64,000 bases of DNA from Ramlibacter rhizophilus (GCF_004681965.1 NZ_SMLL01000004.1:310001-374000); one strand, 5' to 3'. Shown: positions 28,296-37,304, counted from the stretch's first letter. Translations and numbers: made by a program. The notes: generated from the letters alone by a model not told the origin.

Positions 28296-29488
28296 AAGGT
28301 GTCGGCGGACTCCCGGTGGTGGTCGTCGGCGCCGGCATCGGCGGGCTCGCCACCGCATTGACCCTCGGCCGCCAAGGGCGCCCGGTGTCGGTGCTGGAGC
28401 AGGCCGACCAGATCGGCGCCATCGGCTACGGCGTGCAGATCGGCCCCAACGTGCTACCGCTGCTCCAGCGCCTGGGGCTGGGCGAGGCGGTGCTCCAGAA
28501 GGGGTATCTGCCCACCGAGATCCGCTGGCTCGATCTCTCCAGCGGCGCGCAGATTGCGGACATCCCGCTGCATACCGAGGCCTTCGCCCGCCGCTATGCC
28601 GGCTCCAGGTACATGGCGATCCATCGGGTGGACCTGCACGAGCTCTTGCTGGCCGCCTGCAAGGCGCTGCCGAACGTCGCGCTGAACCAGGCCACGGCCG
28701 TGACCGGCTACCGGCAGGAAGGCGAGCGGCTCGCCGTTCTCACTGCCGAGGGCCGCGAGGTCGAGGCGGCGGCCGTGATCGGCGCCGACGGACTGCGCTC
28801 ACGCATCCGTGCACAGATGCAGCCGGGGGACGCCCCGCGTGACACGGGCTATGTCGCGCACCGCACCATCGTCCCGATGGAGGAGGCGCCGCAACTCGCG
28901 CGCCGCCGCACCGGCGTCACCATGTGGAGCGGCGCGGGCGTGCACGTCATCTACTACCCGCTGCGGGAACGCACCGAGCTCAACATCGTCCTGGTCGTGC
29001 GCGTGCCGCCGGGCGTCGAGAGTGACAGCCCCGCCTACCGCGAGCACCTCGCCCGCGTCATGGCCGACGCACAGGCGGAGCCGCGCGAGCTCATCGCCCG
29101 CGTGAATCTCGGCCGGCGCTGGGCGATCGCAGACCGCGATCCGATCCGCCGCTGGTGTGATGGACGGGTGACCCTGCTGGGCGATGCGGCCCATGCCACC
29201 CTGCAGTCCCTGGCGCAGGGCGCCGGCATGGCCGTCGAGGATGCAGCGCTGCTGGGGGACCTGCTGCAGGAGGCGGGCCAGGACTACGCGGCCGCCTTCC
29301 AGCGACTGAATCGGGCTCGCTTCCTGCGCACCGCGCGCGTTCAACTCGAGTCGCGCGCGCTCTGGGACATCTACCACTGTGACGGCCTTGACGCCGAGGT
29401 CCGCGCCTTGCAGTGGGGCGAGCGCCGGCCCGAAGACTTCTATAGCTGCCTCGACTGGCTCTGGACGCCGATGCAGCCCGCTCCCTGA
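28292..29488 (+). CDS. FAD monooxygenase, 3-hydroxybenzoate 6-hydroxylase-like
   Basis: A 398-residue group A flavin monooxygenase. VVVGAGIGGLATAL is the FAD-binding Rossmann motif, GADGLRSRIR the DG motif and LLGDAAHATLQSLAQGA the GD motif. EIRWLDLSSG and MAIHRVDLHELL match the 3-hydroxybenzoate 6-hydroxylase and salicylate hydroxylase group. With NADH and oxygen such an enzyme would turn 3-hydroxybenzoate into gentisate. Coupling to a gentisate dioxygenase favours this over catechol-forming salicylate 1-hydroxylase. Confidence 0.82.
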   Translation: MKGVGGLPVVVVGAGIGGLATALTLGRQGRPVSVLEQADQIGAIGYGVQIGPNVLPLLQRLGLGEAVLQKGYLPTEIRWLDLSSGAQIADIPLHTEAFARRYAGSRYMAIHRVDLHELLLAACKALPNVALNQATAVTGYRQEGERLAVLTAEGREVEAAAVIGADGLRSRIRAQMQPGDAPRDTGYVAHRTIVPMEEAPQLARRRTGVTMWSGAGVHVIYYPLRERTELNIVLVVRVPPGVESDSPAYREHLARVMADAQAEPRELIARVNLGRRWAIADRDPIRRWCDGRVTLLGDAAHATLQSLAQGAGMAVEDAALLGDLLQEAGQDYAAAFQRLNRARFLRTARVQLESRALWDIYHCDGLDAEVRALQWGERRPEDFYSCLDWLWTPMQPAP

Positions 29489-29512
29489 ACCTCTCGTGAC
29501 CCAACCCCCCAA

Positions 29513-30406
29513 ATGAAAATTTGCCGCTTCAACCACGACCGCCTCGGCCTCATCGAAGGCGACGCCGTCTTCGACGTCACTGCCGCGCTCGATGCCTTGC
29601 CGGCCGTGCGCTGGCCCGGCCGTCCGGGCGATCCGCTTGTCGGTCATCTCGATGCCGTGCTCTCGGCCGCACGGCGCCTGCGGCCTGAGGCGGCGCGGCA
29701 AGCCCTCGCCAGCGTGGCGCTGGACAGCCCCATCACGCAGCCGAGCAAGGTCATGGCCGCACCGGCCAACTACCGCTTGCATGTGCAGCAGGACACCAAG
29801 GACCCGGGTGTCGACCACGGCGTGCACGCCAAGGCCCTCGACGGGGTCGACCGCCCGGTCGACAAGTACGGCCTTTTTCTCAAGGCGAGCTCGTCCATCG
29901 TCGGCCCGCGCGAGGGCGTGGAGATCGTGTTTCCGGAGCGGCGCACCGACCACGAGATCGAACTCGGCGTGGTGATCGGCAAGCCTGGACGCGAGATCGC
30001 CCGCGCCGACGCCATGCGGCACGTGGCGGGGTATCTCATCGGCCTGGACATGACAGTCCGCGGGGTGGAAGAGCGCAGTTACCGCAAGTCCCCGGACAGC
30101 TACACCGTGCTCGGCCCCTGCCTCGTGACTGCCGACGAGATCAGCGACCCGCACGCGCTCACGATGTCGCTATGGGTGAACGGCACGCTGCGACAGCACA
30201 CGTCCACCGGGTCCATGACCGTGGACATCCCGGACCTGATCGAGTTCGCTTCGCGCGCCTACACGCTGCATCCCGGCGACGTCATCCTCACCGGAACGCC
30301 CGAGGGGGTGGGGCCGGTGGTCGCTGGAGACGAAGTGCGTGTGGCCTGCGAAGGGATTGGGGAGATGAGCTTCAAAGTGAAGCCCCGCCAGGTTGGCGCC
30401 GGGTGA
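29513..30406 (+). CDS. Fumarylacetoacetate hydrolase-family protein
   Basis: A 297-residue FAH-family enzyme with the C-terminal catalytic fold. Its metal site is formed by DHEIELGVVIG (two Glu) and a later Asp in GLDMTVRGVE. The ending LTGTPEGVGPV is characteristic. Family members hydrolyse acylpyruvates such as fumarylpyruvate or maleylpyruvate. It is the third enzyme of the gentisate operon (24 bp after the monooxygenase). A second, shorter FAH gene at 35516 looks more like NagK, so this one may act directly on maleylpyruvate. Confidence 0.82.
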   Translation: MKICRFNHDRLGLIEGDAVFDVTAALDALPAVRWPGRPGDPLVGHLDAVLSAARRLRPEAARQALASVALDSPITQPSKVMAAPANYRLHVQQDTKDPGVDHGVHAKALDGVDRPVDKYGLFLKASSSIVGPREGVEIVFPERRTDHEIELGVVIGKPGREIARADAMRHVAGYLIGLDMTVRGVEERSYRKSPDSYTVLGPCLVTADEISDPHALTMSLWVNGTLRQHTSTGSMTVDIPDLIEFASRAYTLHPGDVILTGTPEGVGPVVAGDEVRVACEGIGEMSFKVKPRQVGAG

Positions 30407-30467
30407 AGCTGCGCGCAGGCGAAACCGCTCACGGCAGTTCGCCATGCGCACAAGCAGTCCGAATTCA

Positions 30468-30495
30468 TTGACCCAGATCAAGACGGCCCTAGACT
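30468..30495 (+). promoter_or_regulatory. Predicted sigma70 promoter of the P450 operon
   Basis: TTGACC at 30468-30473 and TAGACT at 30490-30495 are separated by 16 bp, within the 142-bp gap before the P450 gene. The same pair of hexamers with a 17-bp spacer occurs before the Bug gene at 43974. Confidence 0.5.
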
Positions 30496-30548
30496 TTTTG
30501 TCAGGTGCCGCTCGGTCACGATGACACGGCACAAGGAGACAAGCAGAC

Positions 30549-31778
30549 ATGCAGACCACTGCACCCGTGGACCGGGAAGCGGCCGTTGCGGTTCCCCGCA
30601 CCGACTTCGATCCCTACGCCGACGCGGCCCTGGACGACCCGTACCCGCACTACGAGATGCTGCGCGAGCTCGGGCCGGTGTTCTACCTCTCGCGCTACGA
30701 GGCCTACGGCTTGGCCCGGCATGCCGAGATCGATGCGGTGCTGCGCGATCCGGTCACGTTCTGCTCCAGCGCGGGTGTGGGCCTCGCCAACTTCCACACG
30801 ACCGAGCCCTGGCGCAAGCCCAGCATCATCCTGGAAGTGGACCCGCCGATGCATGGCCGCACGCGCAAGGTCGTGGCCGGGCTGCTGGCGCCGGCGTCCA
30901 TCGGGCCGCTGCGGGCCCGCTTCGAGCAGGAGGCGGATCGATTGGTGGACCGGCTGCTGGAGAAGGGCCGGTTCGACGCGGTCACCGACCTGTGCGAGGC
31001 CTACCCCCTGAAGGTTTTCGCCGATGCGGTCGGCATCCCGGCCGAGGGCCGGGAGCAGTACCTGCTGCCCTATGGCGACATGGTCTTCAACGCCTTCGGG
31101 CCGGTGAACGAGCGCTTCCGGAAGTGCCTGGCCAAGGCCCAATCCGGCGCCATCGACTGGATCGCCGAGGTCTGCAAGCGCGAGAACCTCACGCCCGGCG
31201 GCTTCGGTGCCCGCCTGTACGAGGCGGCCGACGAGGGCCTGCTGGCGCCGGAGGAAGCGCCGATGCTGGTGCGCACGCTGCTCTCGGCCGGTCTGGACAC
31301 CACGGTCTTCACCTTGTGCAACGCGATCCGGTCGTTCACGCGTTTTCCCGATCAGTGGGCCCTGGTGCATGCGAACCCGTCGATGGCCCGGCAGGCCCTG
31401 GAGGAAGTCCTGCGGTATGAAAGCACCTTCCACTCCTTCTATCGCACCACCACGCGCGAGGTGGAGGTGGCCGGCGTGACGATGGGGCCGGAACAGAAGG
31501 TCTGCGTGTTCATCGGGTCGGCCAACCGTGACCCCCGGCGCTGGGGCGATACGGCGGACCGGTTCGACGTCACGCGCCGCGCGGCGGGCAACATGGCCTT
31601 CGGCACGGGCGTGCACGGCTGCGCGGGGCAGATGATCGCCCGCCTGGAAGGTGAGATCGTGCTGACTGCGCTGGCCCGGCGCGTGAAGTCCTTCGAGGCC
31701 GAAGGCACGCCGGTCATCCACTACAACAACTCGGTTCGCGGCTACACCAGCATGCCGGTGCGCATCACCGCCGCGTGA
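30549..31778 (+). CDS. Cytochrome P450, CYP199-like
   Basis: A 409-residue soluble bacterial P450. The haem-binding loop FGTGVHGCAG carries the thiolate ligand Cys358, the I-helix has AGLDTT, and the K-helix EEVLRYEST. The overall pattern (NAFGPVNERFRK, SANRDPRRWGD, ARLEGE) closely resembles CYP199A enzymes, which O-demethylate para-methoxybenzoates. In remembered CYP199A4 an Arg precedes GVGL in the substrate-facing B-C loop; here it is Ala, so the preferred substrate may differ. A ferredoxin and reductase follow, giving a complete class I system. Confidence 0.88.
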   Translation: MQTTAPVDREAAVAVPRTDFDPYADAALDDPYPHYEMLRELGPVFYLSRYEAYGLARHAEIDAVLRDPVTFCSSAGVGLANFHTTEPWRKPSIILEVDPPMHGRTRKVVAGLLAPASIGPLRARFEQEADRLVDRLLEKGRFDAVTDLCEAYPLKVFADAVGIPAEGREQYLLPYGDMVFNAFGPVNERFRKCLAKAQSGAIDWIAEVCKRENLTPGGFGARLYEAADEGLLAPEEAPMLVRTLLSAGLDTTVFTLCNAIRSFTRFPDQWALVHANPSMARQALEEVLRYESTFHSFYRTTTREVEVAGVTMGPEQKVCVFIGSANRDPRRWGDTADRFDVTRRAAGNMAFGTGVHGCAGQMIARLEGEIVLTALARRVKSFEAEGTPVIHYNNSVRGYTSMPVRITAA

Positions 31779-31812
31779 CGCTCCTGCCGCGAGTCATCTT
31801 TCCAGGGCACCC

Positions 31813-32136
31813 ATGCCGAAGATCACCTATGTCCAGCCCGGCGGTGAGCGCCGCTCCGTCGAGGTCGCGCCCGGCGCGACCGTCATGCTGACCGCCGTTG
31901 CCAACGGCATCCCCGGCATCGTGGCCGAGTGCGGCGGCGCCGCCATGTGCGCCACCTGCCACGTTTACCTCGACGAGTCCAGCGCGGCGGCCGTGCCGCC
32001 GGTGAGCGAGGTGGAGAACGAAATGCTGGACAGCGCCGCCAGCGGGAGGCGTGACAACAGCCGCCTTGGCTGCCAGCTCGTGGTCGCGCCGGGCGTGGAC
32101 GAGATCGTCGTCCACATCCCCTCGCACCAGGTCTGA
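31813..32136 (+). CDS. [2Fe-2S] ferredoxin of the P450 system
   Basis: A 107-residue adrenodoxin/putidaredoxin-type ferredoxin. Its cluster ligands are Cys40, Cys46, Cys49 (ECGGAAMCATCHV) and Cys87 (RLGCQLVV). It passes electrons from the adjoining reductase to the P450. Its stop overlaps the reductase start (TGATG), so expression is coupled. Length is normal. Confidence 0.92.
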   Translation: MPKITYVQPGGERRSVEVAPGATVMLTAVANGIPGIVAECGGAAMCATCHVYLDESSAAAVPPVSEVENEMLDSAASGRRDNSRLGCQLVVAPGVDEIVVHIPSHQV

Positions 32137-33371
32137 TGCCGATGGACGCTGGCGTCATCATCGTCGGCGGCGGGCAGGGCGGTTTCCAGGCTGCGGCCTC
32201 CCTGCGCGAGGAAGGCTATGCCGGGCCAGTGACGCTGGTGGGCGCAGAGCCGGTCTCGCCCTACCAGCGCCCACCCTTGTCCAAGGGCTTTCTTACCGGC
32301 AAGACCCCGCAGGCCCAACTCCCCCTGCGGCCAGACGCGTTCTATGAGGAGCGCGGCATCGAGTGGCTTGCGGGCGAACGCGTGACCGGCATCGACCGCG
32401 TGGCACGGCGCGTGACGCTCGCGAGCGGTGCCCGCCGAGCGTACGACCACCTTGTGTTGGCGACCGGCGCCGTCCCACGCATGCCGCGTAGTCCCGGCGC
32501 CGAGCTCGAGGGCGTGCAGGCTCTGCGCACCCTGGCCGATGCGCAGCTGCTGAAACAGCGGCTCGGGCAGGCCCATCGGGTGGTGGTCGTCGGGGCCGGG
32601 TTCATCGGGCTTGAGATCGCTGTGGCATCGCGTGAGCTCGGGCTCGAGGTCGAGGTCGTCGAATTCGCGCAGCGGGCGCTGCAGCGCTCCGTGTCGGCCG
32701 ATGCAGCGGCATTCCTGTCCGTAGCACTGCAAGCGCGCGGCGTCCGTTTTCATTTCTCGACCGGTGCCGAAGCCTTTCTCGGCGAGGCTGGCCGGGTGTG
32801 CGCTGTCCAGACACATCGCGGCGATGTTCTGCCCGCAGACGTGGTGGTCATCGGCGTGGGCGTCGAGCCCGATGACGCGCTGGCCCGTGAGTCCGGGCTT
32901 TCGGTGCAAGGCGGCGTCCTGGTGGACGATTACCTGCTGACCAGTGACCCCGCGATCTCCGCGCTTGGCGACTGCGCGCGCTTTCCCGCCGCGGACGGCG
33001 CGCCGCCGATCCGCATAGAGTCCGTGCAGAACGCGGTCGATCAGGCGCGCTGCATCGCCGCGCGGGTCGTTGGCCGTCCGGTGCGGTACCGAAAGGTGGC
33101 CTGGTTCTGGAGCGACCAAGGGCAGAACCGGCTGCAGATCGCCGGTGTCGCCGACCCGGCCGATGCGTCGGTGCTTCGCGGCTCCATCGCGGACGGCAAG
33201 TTCTCCGTCCTGCGCTTTCGCGGCGACCGGCTCACCGCCATCGAGTCCGTCAACAGCGCGGCGGACCACATGGCCGCCCGCAAACTCCTGGCGGCCGGCA
33301 TCGCGGTCACGCCCGAGCAGGCGGCCGACGCGAGCGTGAAGCTCGCGAGCCTCGTGGCCATGGCCGCCTGA
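32136..33371 (+). CDS. Ferredoxin reductase (FAD, NADH) of the P450 system
   Basis: A 411-residue FAD oxidoreductase of the putidaredoxin-reductase type. It has the FAD-binding GGGQGGFQAA, the NAD-binding GAGFIGLEIA and the C-terminal FAD contact GDCARFP. SPYQRPPLSKGFL is the conserved family segment. It reduces the preceding ferredoxin using NADH. The three-gene P450-ferredoxin-reductase order is a classic class I arrangement. Confidence 0.92.
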   Translation: MPMDAGVIIVGGGQGGFQAAASLREEGYAGPVTLVGAEPVSPYQRPPLSKGFLTGKTPQAQLPLRPDAFYEERGIEWLAGERVTGIDRVARRVTLASGARRAYDHLVLATGAVPRMPRSPGAELEGVQALRTLADAQLLKQRLGQAHRVVVVGAGFIGLEIAVASRELGLEVEVVEFAQRALQRSVSADAAAFLSVALQARGVRFHFSTGAEAFLGEAGRVCAVQTHRGDVLPADVVVIGVGVEPDDALARESGLSVQGGVLVDDYLLTSDPAISALGDCARFPAADGAPPIRIESVQNAVDQARCIAARVVGRPVRYRKVAWFWSDQGQNRLQIAGVADPADASVLRGSIADGKFSVLRFRGDRLTAIESVNSAADHMAARKLLAAGIAVTPEQAADASVKLASLVAMAA

Positions 33372-33414
33372 CCGGCCGCAGGACACCCCACATAACGACC
33401 AGGAGATTCTTGCC

Positions 33415-34170
33415 ATGACTGAAAGTCCCAAGACCGTGATCGTCACCGGCGGCGCCAGCGGCATCGGCCTTGCCTTCTGCGAGCACCTCGCCAACCTGGG
33501 TCACCGCATCGTGGTGGCCGACCTGCGGGGGGCCGATGAGGCCGCGGGCAGGCTGCGGGAGCAGGGTGCCCAGGCCGTCGGTGTGCGGACCGACGTGGTC
33601 AGCGAGGACGACGTGGCCGCCATGGCCCGCTCGGCCGAAAGCGAGTTCGGCGGGGTCGACGTGCTGGTCAACAACGCTGGCCTTTTCACCACGCTGGCCC
33701 TGAAGCCCTTCGAGCAGATCGGCAACGCGGAATGGATGCGCGTGATGGAGGTCAATACGCTCGGGCCCTTCAACTGCGCCAAGGCAGTGCTGCCGGCGCT
33801 GCGCCGCAGCGGTCGCGGCCGGGTGGTCAACATCGCCTCGATCGTGCCGATGAAAGGGCCGCCCAACATGGCCCACTATGTCGCGAGCAAGGGCGCGGTG
33901 ATCGCTTTCACGCGCTCGCTGGCGCGCGAGTTGGCCAAGGACAGGATCACCGTCAACGCCATCGCGCCCGGGTTCACGCTCAGCGACGGCGTGCTGCAGA
34001 ACGACCTGCACAACCGCATTGGCGACAACGCCCGCACGACGGGCCGCTGCATCCAGCGTGACCAGGTCGCGGGCGATCTCGTGGGAGCGCTGGCCTACCT
34101 GGTCAGCGACGGCGCTGCCTTCGTCACGGGCCAGACGCTGGCCGTGGACGGTGGCAGTGTTTTCCTCTGA
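33415..34170 (+). CDS. Short-chain dehydrogenase/reductase
   Basis: A 251-residue classical SDR. The NAD(P) motif TGGASGIG, NNAG, active-site Ser (NIASIV) and Tyr-x-x-x-Lys (HYVASKGA) are all present. The sequence strongly resembles the SDR at 59580, sharing LKPFEQIG-like, MKGPPNMAHYV and FTLSDGVLQN patterns, so the two are paralogues. Good AGGAGA spacing defines the start. It follows the P450 genes and could oxidise an alcohol product of the module; the substrate is unknown. Confidence 0.85.
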   Translation: MTESPKTVIVTGGASGIGLAFCEHLANLGHRIVVADLRGADEAAGRLREQGAQAVGVRTDVVSEDDVAAMARSAESEFGGVDVLVNNAGLFTTLALKPFEQIGNAEWMRVMEVNTLGPFNCAKAVLPALRRSGRGRVVNIASIVPMKGPPNMAHYVASKGAVIAFTRSLARELAKDRITVNAIAPGFTLSDGVLQNDLHNRIGDNARTTGRCIQRDQVAGDLVGALAYLVSDGAAFVTGQTLAVDGGSVFL

Positions 34171-34240
34171 AGGAGTTCCTCACCGCCTTTCGTGCTTCAT
34201 CACCCCTGCAAACCGCAAGATTTAGAAAAGGAGACAAGCC

Positions 34241-35284
34241 ATGCAACGACGTTCACTGCTCAAATCCGGCGCCGCCATCGCACTGGGCGCCCCCGCACTC
34301 CACGGCTTCGCCCAGGAGACGGTCACGTTGAAGTTCCACACCTTCATGTCGCCCGCGTCCAATGTCTGGCTGTACATCCACAAGGCGTGGATGGACAAGG
34401 TGGAGAAGGACTCCAACGGCCGCATCAAGTTCGAGGCCTATCCGGCGATGCAGCTCGGTGGCACGCCGCCCAACCTGTACGACCAGGCGCGTGACGGCGT
34501 GGTCGACATCTCCTGGACCCTGCCGGGCCTGACGGGCGGACGCTTCCCGCGCGCCGAGGTGTTCGAGCTGCCCTTCATGATGAAGGACGCCGAAGGCACG
34601 TCCCGCGCGGCCTGGGAGTTCTACACGACCATGATGCGCGACGAGTTTCAGGATACGCGCGTGCTGGCCTTCCACACGCACGGTCGCGGCCTGCTGCATA
34701 CGCGCAGCAAGCTGGTGAAGTCGCCCGCTGACCTGCGGGGCGTGAAGATGCGCGGACCGACCCGAATGGCGACCCGCCTGCTGGGCCACGCCGGCGCCAT
34801 TCCCGTCGGCATGCCCCTGCCCGCTATTCCGGACGCGCTGAGCAAGGGAACGGTCGACGGCGTGGCCCTGCCCTGGGAAGTCACGACTTCGGTGAAGGTG
34901 CTGGAGCTGTGCAAGTACCACAGCGAGTTCCCGGATTCGAGCCCGGCGCTCTACACCTCGGTGTTCGTCATGTCGATGAACAAGCCCAAGTACGAGTCGC
35001 TGCCGCCGGACCTGAAGAAGGTGATCGACGCCAACTCCGGCGCCGACGTGTCCGCCTGGATGGGCAAGGTGCAGCAGGACTATGACCCGATTGCCCGCAA
35101 GCAGGCGATCGAGCGAGGGAACGTCGTGCATACCATCGGCCCCGCGGAGACCGCGCAGTTCCAGAAGCTCACCAGCAGCGTGGACGAGGAGTGGGTCGCG
35201 GACATGAACAAGAAGGGTTTCGACGGCAAGAAGCTGCTCGCGACGGCCAAGTCGCTGATCACCAAGTACAGCAAGAACGGCTGA
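34241..35284 (+). CDS. TRAP transporter substrate-binding protein (orphan DctP)
   Basis: A 347-residue periplasmic binding protein of the DctP/TRAP family. The N-terminus (QRRSLLKSGAAIALGAPAL) is a twin-arginine signal. SKLVKSPADLRGVKMRGP is the DctP signature, including the carboxylate-binding arginine. No DctQ or DctM gene adjoins it; the nearest membrane pair is at 57.7-59.5 kb with its own binding protein. It may deliver aromatic carboxylates. Its leader AAAAGGAGACAAGCC is shared with several genes of this region. Confidence 0.88.
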   Translation: MQRRSLLKSGAAIALGAPALHGFAQETVTLKFHTFMSPASNVWLYIHKAWMDKVEKDSNGRIKFEAYPAMQLGGTPPNLYDQARDGVVDISWTLPGLTGGRFPRAEVFELPFMMKDAEGTSRAAWEFYTTMMRDEFQDTRVLAFHTHGRGLLHTRSKLVKSPADLRGVKMRGPTRMATRLLGHAGAIPVGMPLPAIPDALSKGTVDGVALPWEVTTSVKVLELCKYHSEFPDSSPALYTSVFVMSMNKPKYESLPPDLKKVIDANSGADVSAWMGKVQQDYDPIARKQAIERGNVVHTIGPAETAQFQKLTSSVDEEWVADMNKKGFDGKKLLATAKSLITKYSKNG

Positions 35285-35308
35285 CCCGAGCCGGCAGTCA
35301 CCACGGAT

Positions 35309-35329
35309 GCGGCCGCGCGGAGCGGCCGC
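35309..35329. terminator. GC-rich hairpin after the TRAP binding-protein gene
   Basis: GCGGCCGC is repeated on both sides of a five-base loop, giving an 8-bp perfect stem 24 bp after the dctP stop. No T-run follows, so factor-independent termination is uncertain. The rest of the 231-bp gap up to the next gene shows nothing else. Confidence 0.35.
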
Positions 35330-35515
35330 TCCCGTCGGCTCGATGGCGCGTCGTGGCGACGGGAGGCCCCGCCGCGCCAGCGACATCAAAACGTGTACGC
35401 GGACCGTCACAGGTTTCCTGTTCCTGGCCGACGAAGCGCCATTGCTCCGAAAGCCGGGCGTCGATCGAATCCGCCCCTGAGCCAGCCCCCCGCGAATTCC
35501 TGCATCCCCATTCAA

Positions 35516-36217
35516 ATGACCCAGTACCTCTTCCCACCGGCGCCGACACCCTCGCTGCCCGTTTGCGGCGTGCCGCAGCGGTTTCCCGTCGCGCGCCTGT
35601 TCTTCGTCGGCCGCAACTACCATGCGCATGCCGTTGAAATGGGCAAGCCTGTCGACAAGTCTTCTGAGCGGCCGTTCTATTTCACAAAGTCACCGCAGAC
35701 GCTCACGCATTCGGGCGCGACCGTCGCGTACCCCAGCGAGACGGGCAACTTCCACCACGAAATGGAACTGGTGGTCGCCATCGGAAAACCAGGGTTTCGC
35801 GTCCCGGCGGAGGCCGCGCACGAGCTCGTGTACGGCTATGCCTGTGGCTTGGACATGACCCGCCGCGACCTGCAACTGGCGGCGCGGGACAAGGGGCGCC
35901 CCTGGGACCTCGGGAAGGACGTCGAACAGTCGTCGGTCTGCTCCGAGATTGTTCCGATGCCGGGTGTCATCCTGGATCGGGGCGCCCTGGCCTTGGAAGT
36001 GAACGGCCAGGTGCGGCAGAAGTCCGGCTTGAACATGTTGATCTGGAACATCCGCGAAATCATCGCGGACCTCTCCCTCTTCTACCACCTGCAACCTGGG
36101 GACCTCATTTTCACCGGGACACCCGAGGGCGTGGGTCCGGTCGTGCCCGGGGACCGGATCACAGGCTCTATCGAGGGCGTCGGCGAGCTTGCATTGACGA
36201 TCGGGGCAAGGGAGTAG
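35516..36217 (+). CDS. Fumarylpyruvate hydrolase, NagK-like
   Basis: A 233-residue FAH-family protein. FFVGRNYHAHAVEMG, FHHEMELVVAIGKPG and the long GLDMTRRDLQLAARDKGRPWD segment match NagK, the enzyme that splits fumarylpyruvate to fumarate and pyruvate in the gentisate pathway. The metal-ligand Glu pair and LIFTGTPEGVGPV are intact. The ATG at MTQYLF is chosen because the longer frame upstream has no family match. No maleylpyruvate isomerase gene is seen in the window. Confidence 0.82.
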   Translation: MTQYLFPPAPTPSLPVCGVPQRFPVARLFFVGRNYHAHAVEMGKPVDKSSERPFYFTKSPQTLTHSGATVAYPSETGNFHHEMELVVAIGKPGFRVPAEAAHELVYGYACGLDMTRRDLQLAARDKGRPWDLGKDVEQSSVCSEIVPMPGVILDRGALALEVNGQVRQKSGLNMLIWNIREIIADLSLFYHLQPGDLIFTGTPEGVGPVVPGDRITGSIEGVGELALTIGARE

Positions 36218-36367
36218 GGCTCCTCAATCCGCCGTTGCTAGGATCCGAATCCGACCGGGCGCACCCGCCAATCGCCCAGCGGAGCAATCAACCTGAGCGA
36301 TGTTCGAGTGTTCGCCCCAGCTGTTCAGGCCACACCACAACCGCTATGGTGTCGGCAGGAGACAACA

Positions 36368-37246
36368 ATGTCCTCAGCCGTCAAGATTTTCCAGGGGCGC
36401 TTCGGCCGCGTTGCCCTGTTGGACATGGACGCCCCCTTGGTCGGCCACGCACATCATCATTGCCACATCCTGATCAAGGCGGGAGGGGCGGACAGCGCCT
36501 TTCGCGTACGCGGGGAGCGCGCGCCCCTGACCGACGAATCGGCGGTGGTGGTGAACGCCTGGGAGCACCATGCCTATGAACACGACGCCCCGCCTGGACA
36601 GCACACGCTGATCTTGGCGCTCTACATCGAGCCCAGTTGGCTGGCCGAGATCCAGCGCTCGCTGGCGTTGTCGGCCCACCCCCGCTTCTTTCCCCACAAG
36701 AGCGTGCACCTGTCTGCGGCCACCCGAAAGATGGCAGAGGAGTTCGTCCTCGAACTGTGGTGGGACGACGAGGTATCTCCCGGACGGCTGGAAGGCCTGT
36801 TGTTCGATCTCATCATCGCTGTGGTTGAGAGCTACACGGGCTGGCGCGACCTGGCCAGCCTGCTGCGGAGCAAGCCGCCCGTCGCCATCGATCCGAGGGT
36901 TCGCCAAGCGATCGCCCTGATGCGGCGCGATGTGGCGCGCGAGCTGGATATGGACAGTGTCGCAGCCGCGACGGGACTCTCGCGGGCCCAATTCTTCCAT
37001 CTGTTCCAGCGGGATACGCAAGTCACCCCGCTGGTCTACGCCAACGTGCTGCGGTTCGAGGCGGCCGTCGAGCGGCTCACGCTCAGCCAGGAACCAGTGG
37101 CCGAGATTTCTGAGCACCTGGGCTTTTCCGCCCCAGGCCATTTCTCGCGCTTCTTCCGCGCGCACCTGGGCATCACGCCCACGGACTACCGCCGCAAGGT
37201 CAATTTGTTCGAACCTCCCGCAGGACAAGCGTCGGAACTGATCTGA
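36368..37246 (+). CDS. AraC-family regulator (cupin N-terminus), paralogue 1
   Basis: A 292-residue AraC-type activator. The N-terminal effector domain is cupin-like (GHAHHHCHILIKAGG). Two C-terminal helix-turn-helix units lie at about residues 195-285 (VAAATGLSRAQFFHLFQRD, then EISEHLGFSAPGHFSRFFR). It is a clear paralogue of the regulator at 53947 (ALLDMD, HAH, GADSAF, VNAWE shared). AGGAGACAACA fixes the start. The 18-bp direct repeats just downstream, before the crotonase gene, are its likely binding sites. Confidence 0.9.
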   Translation: MSSAVKIFQGRFGRVALLDMDAPLVGHAHHHCHILIKAGGADSAFRVRGERAPLTDESAVVVNAWEHHAYEHDAPPGQHTLILALYIEPSWLAEIQRSLALSAHPRFFPHKSVHLSAATRKMAEEFVLELWWDDEVSPGRLEGLLFDLIIAVVESYTGWRDLASLLRSKPPVAIDPRVRQAIALMRRDVARELDMDSVAAATGLSRAQFFHLFQRDTQVTPLVYANVLRFEAAVERLTLSQEPVAEISEHLGFSAPGHFSRFFRAHLGITPTDYRRKVNLFEPPAGQASELI

Positions 37247-37266
37247 AAAGGCGTCCCGCGCACAAA

Positions 37267-37304
37267 TCGCCGGATTTTTTGGTCAGTCGCCGGACGGGGC
37301 GGTC
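37267..37304. promoter_or_regulatory. Direct-repeat site, probable AraC-type operator
   Basis: TCGCCGGA-N6-GGTC occurs twice, at 37267-37284 and 37287-37304, exactly 20 bp apart, so both copies face the same side of the helix. This is typical of AraC-family activator sites. It lies between the araC-type gene and the HmfE-like gene, about 70 bp before the latter. Confidence 0.6.
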
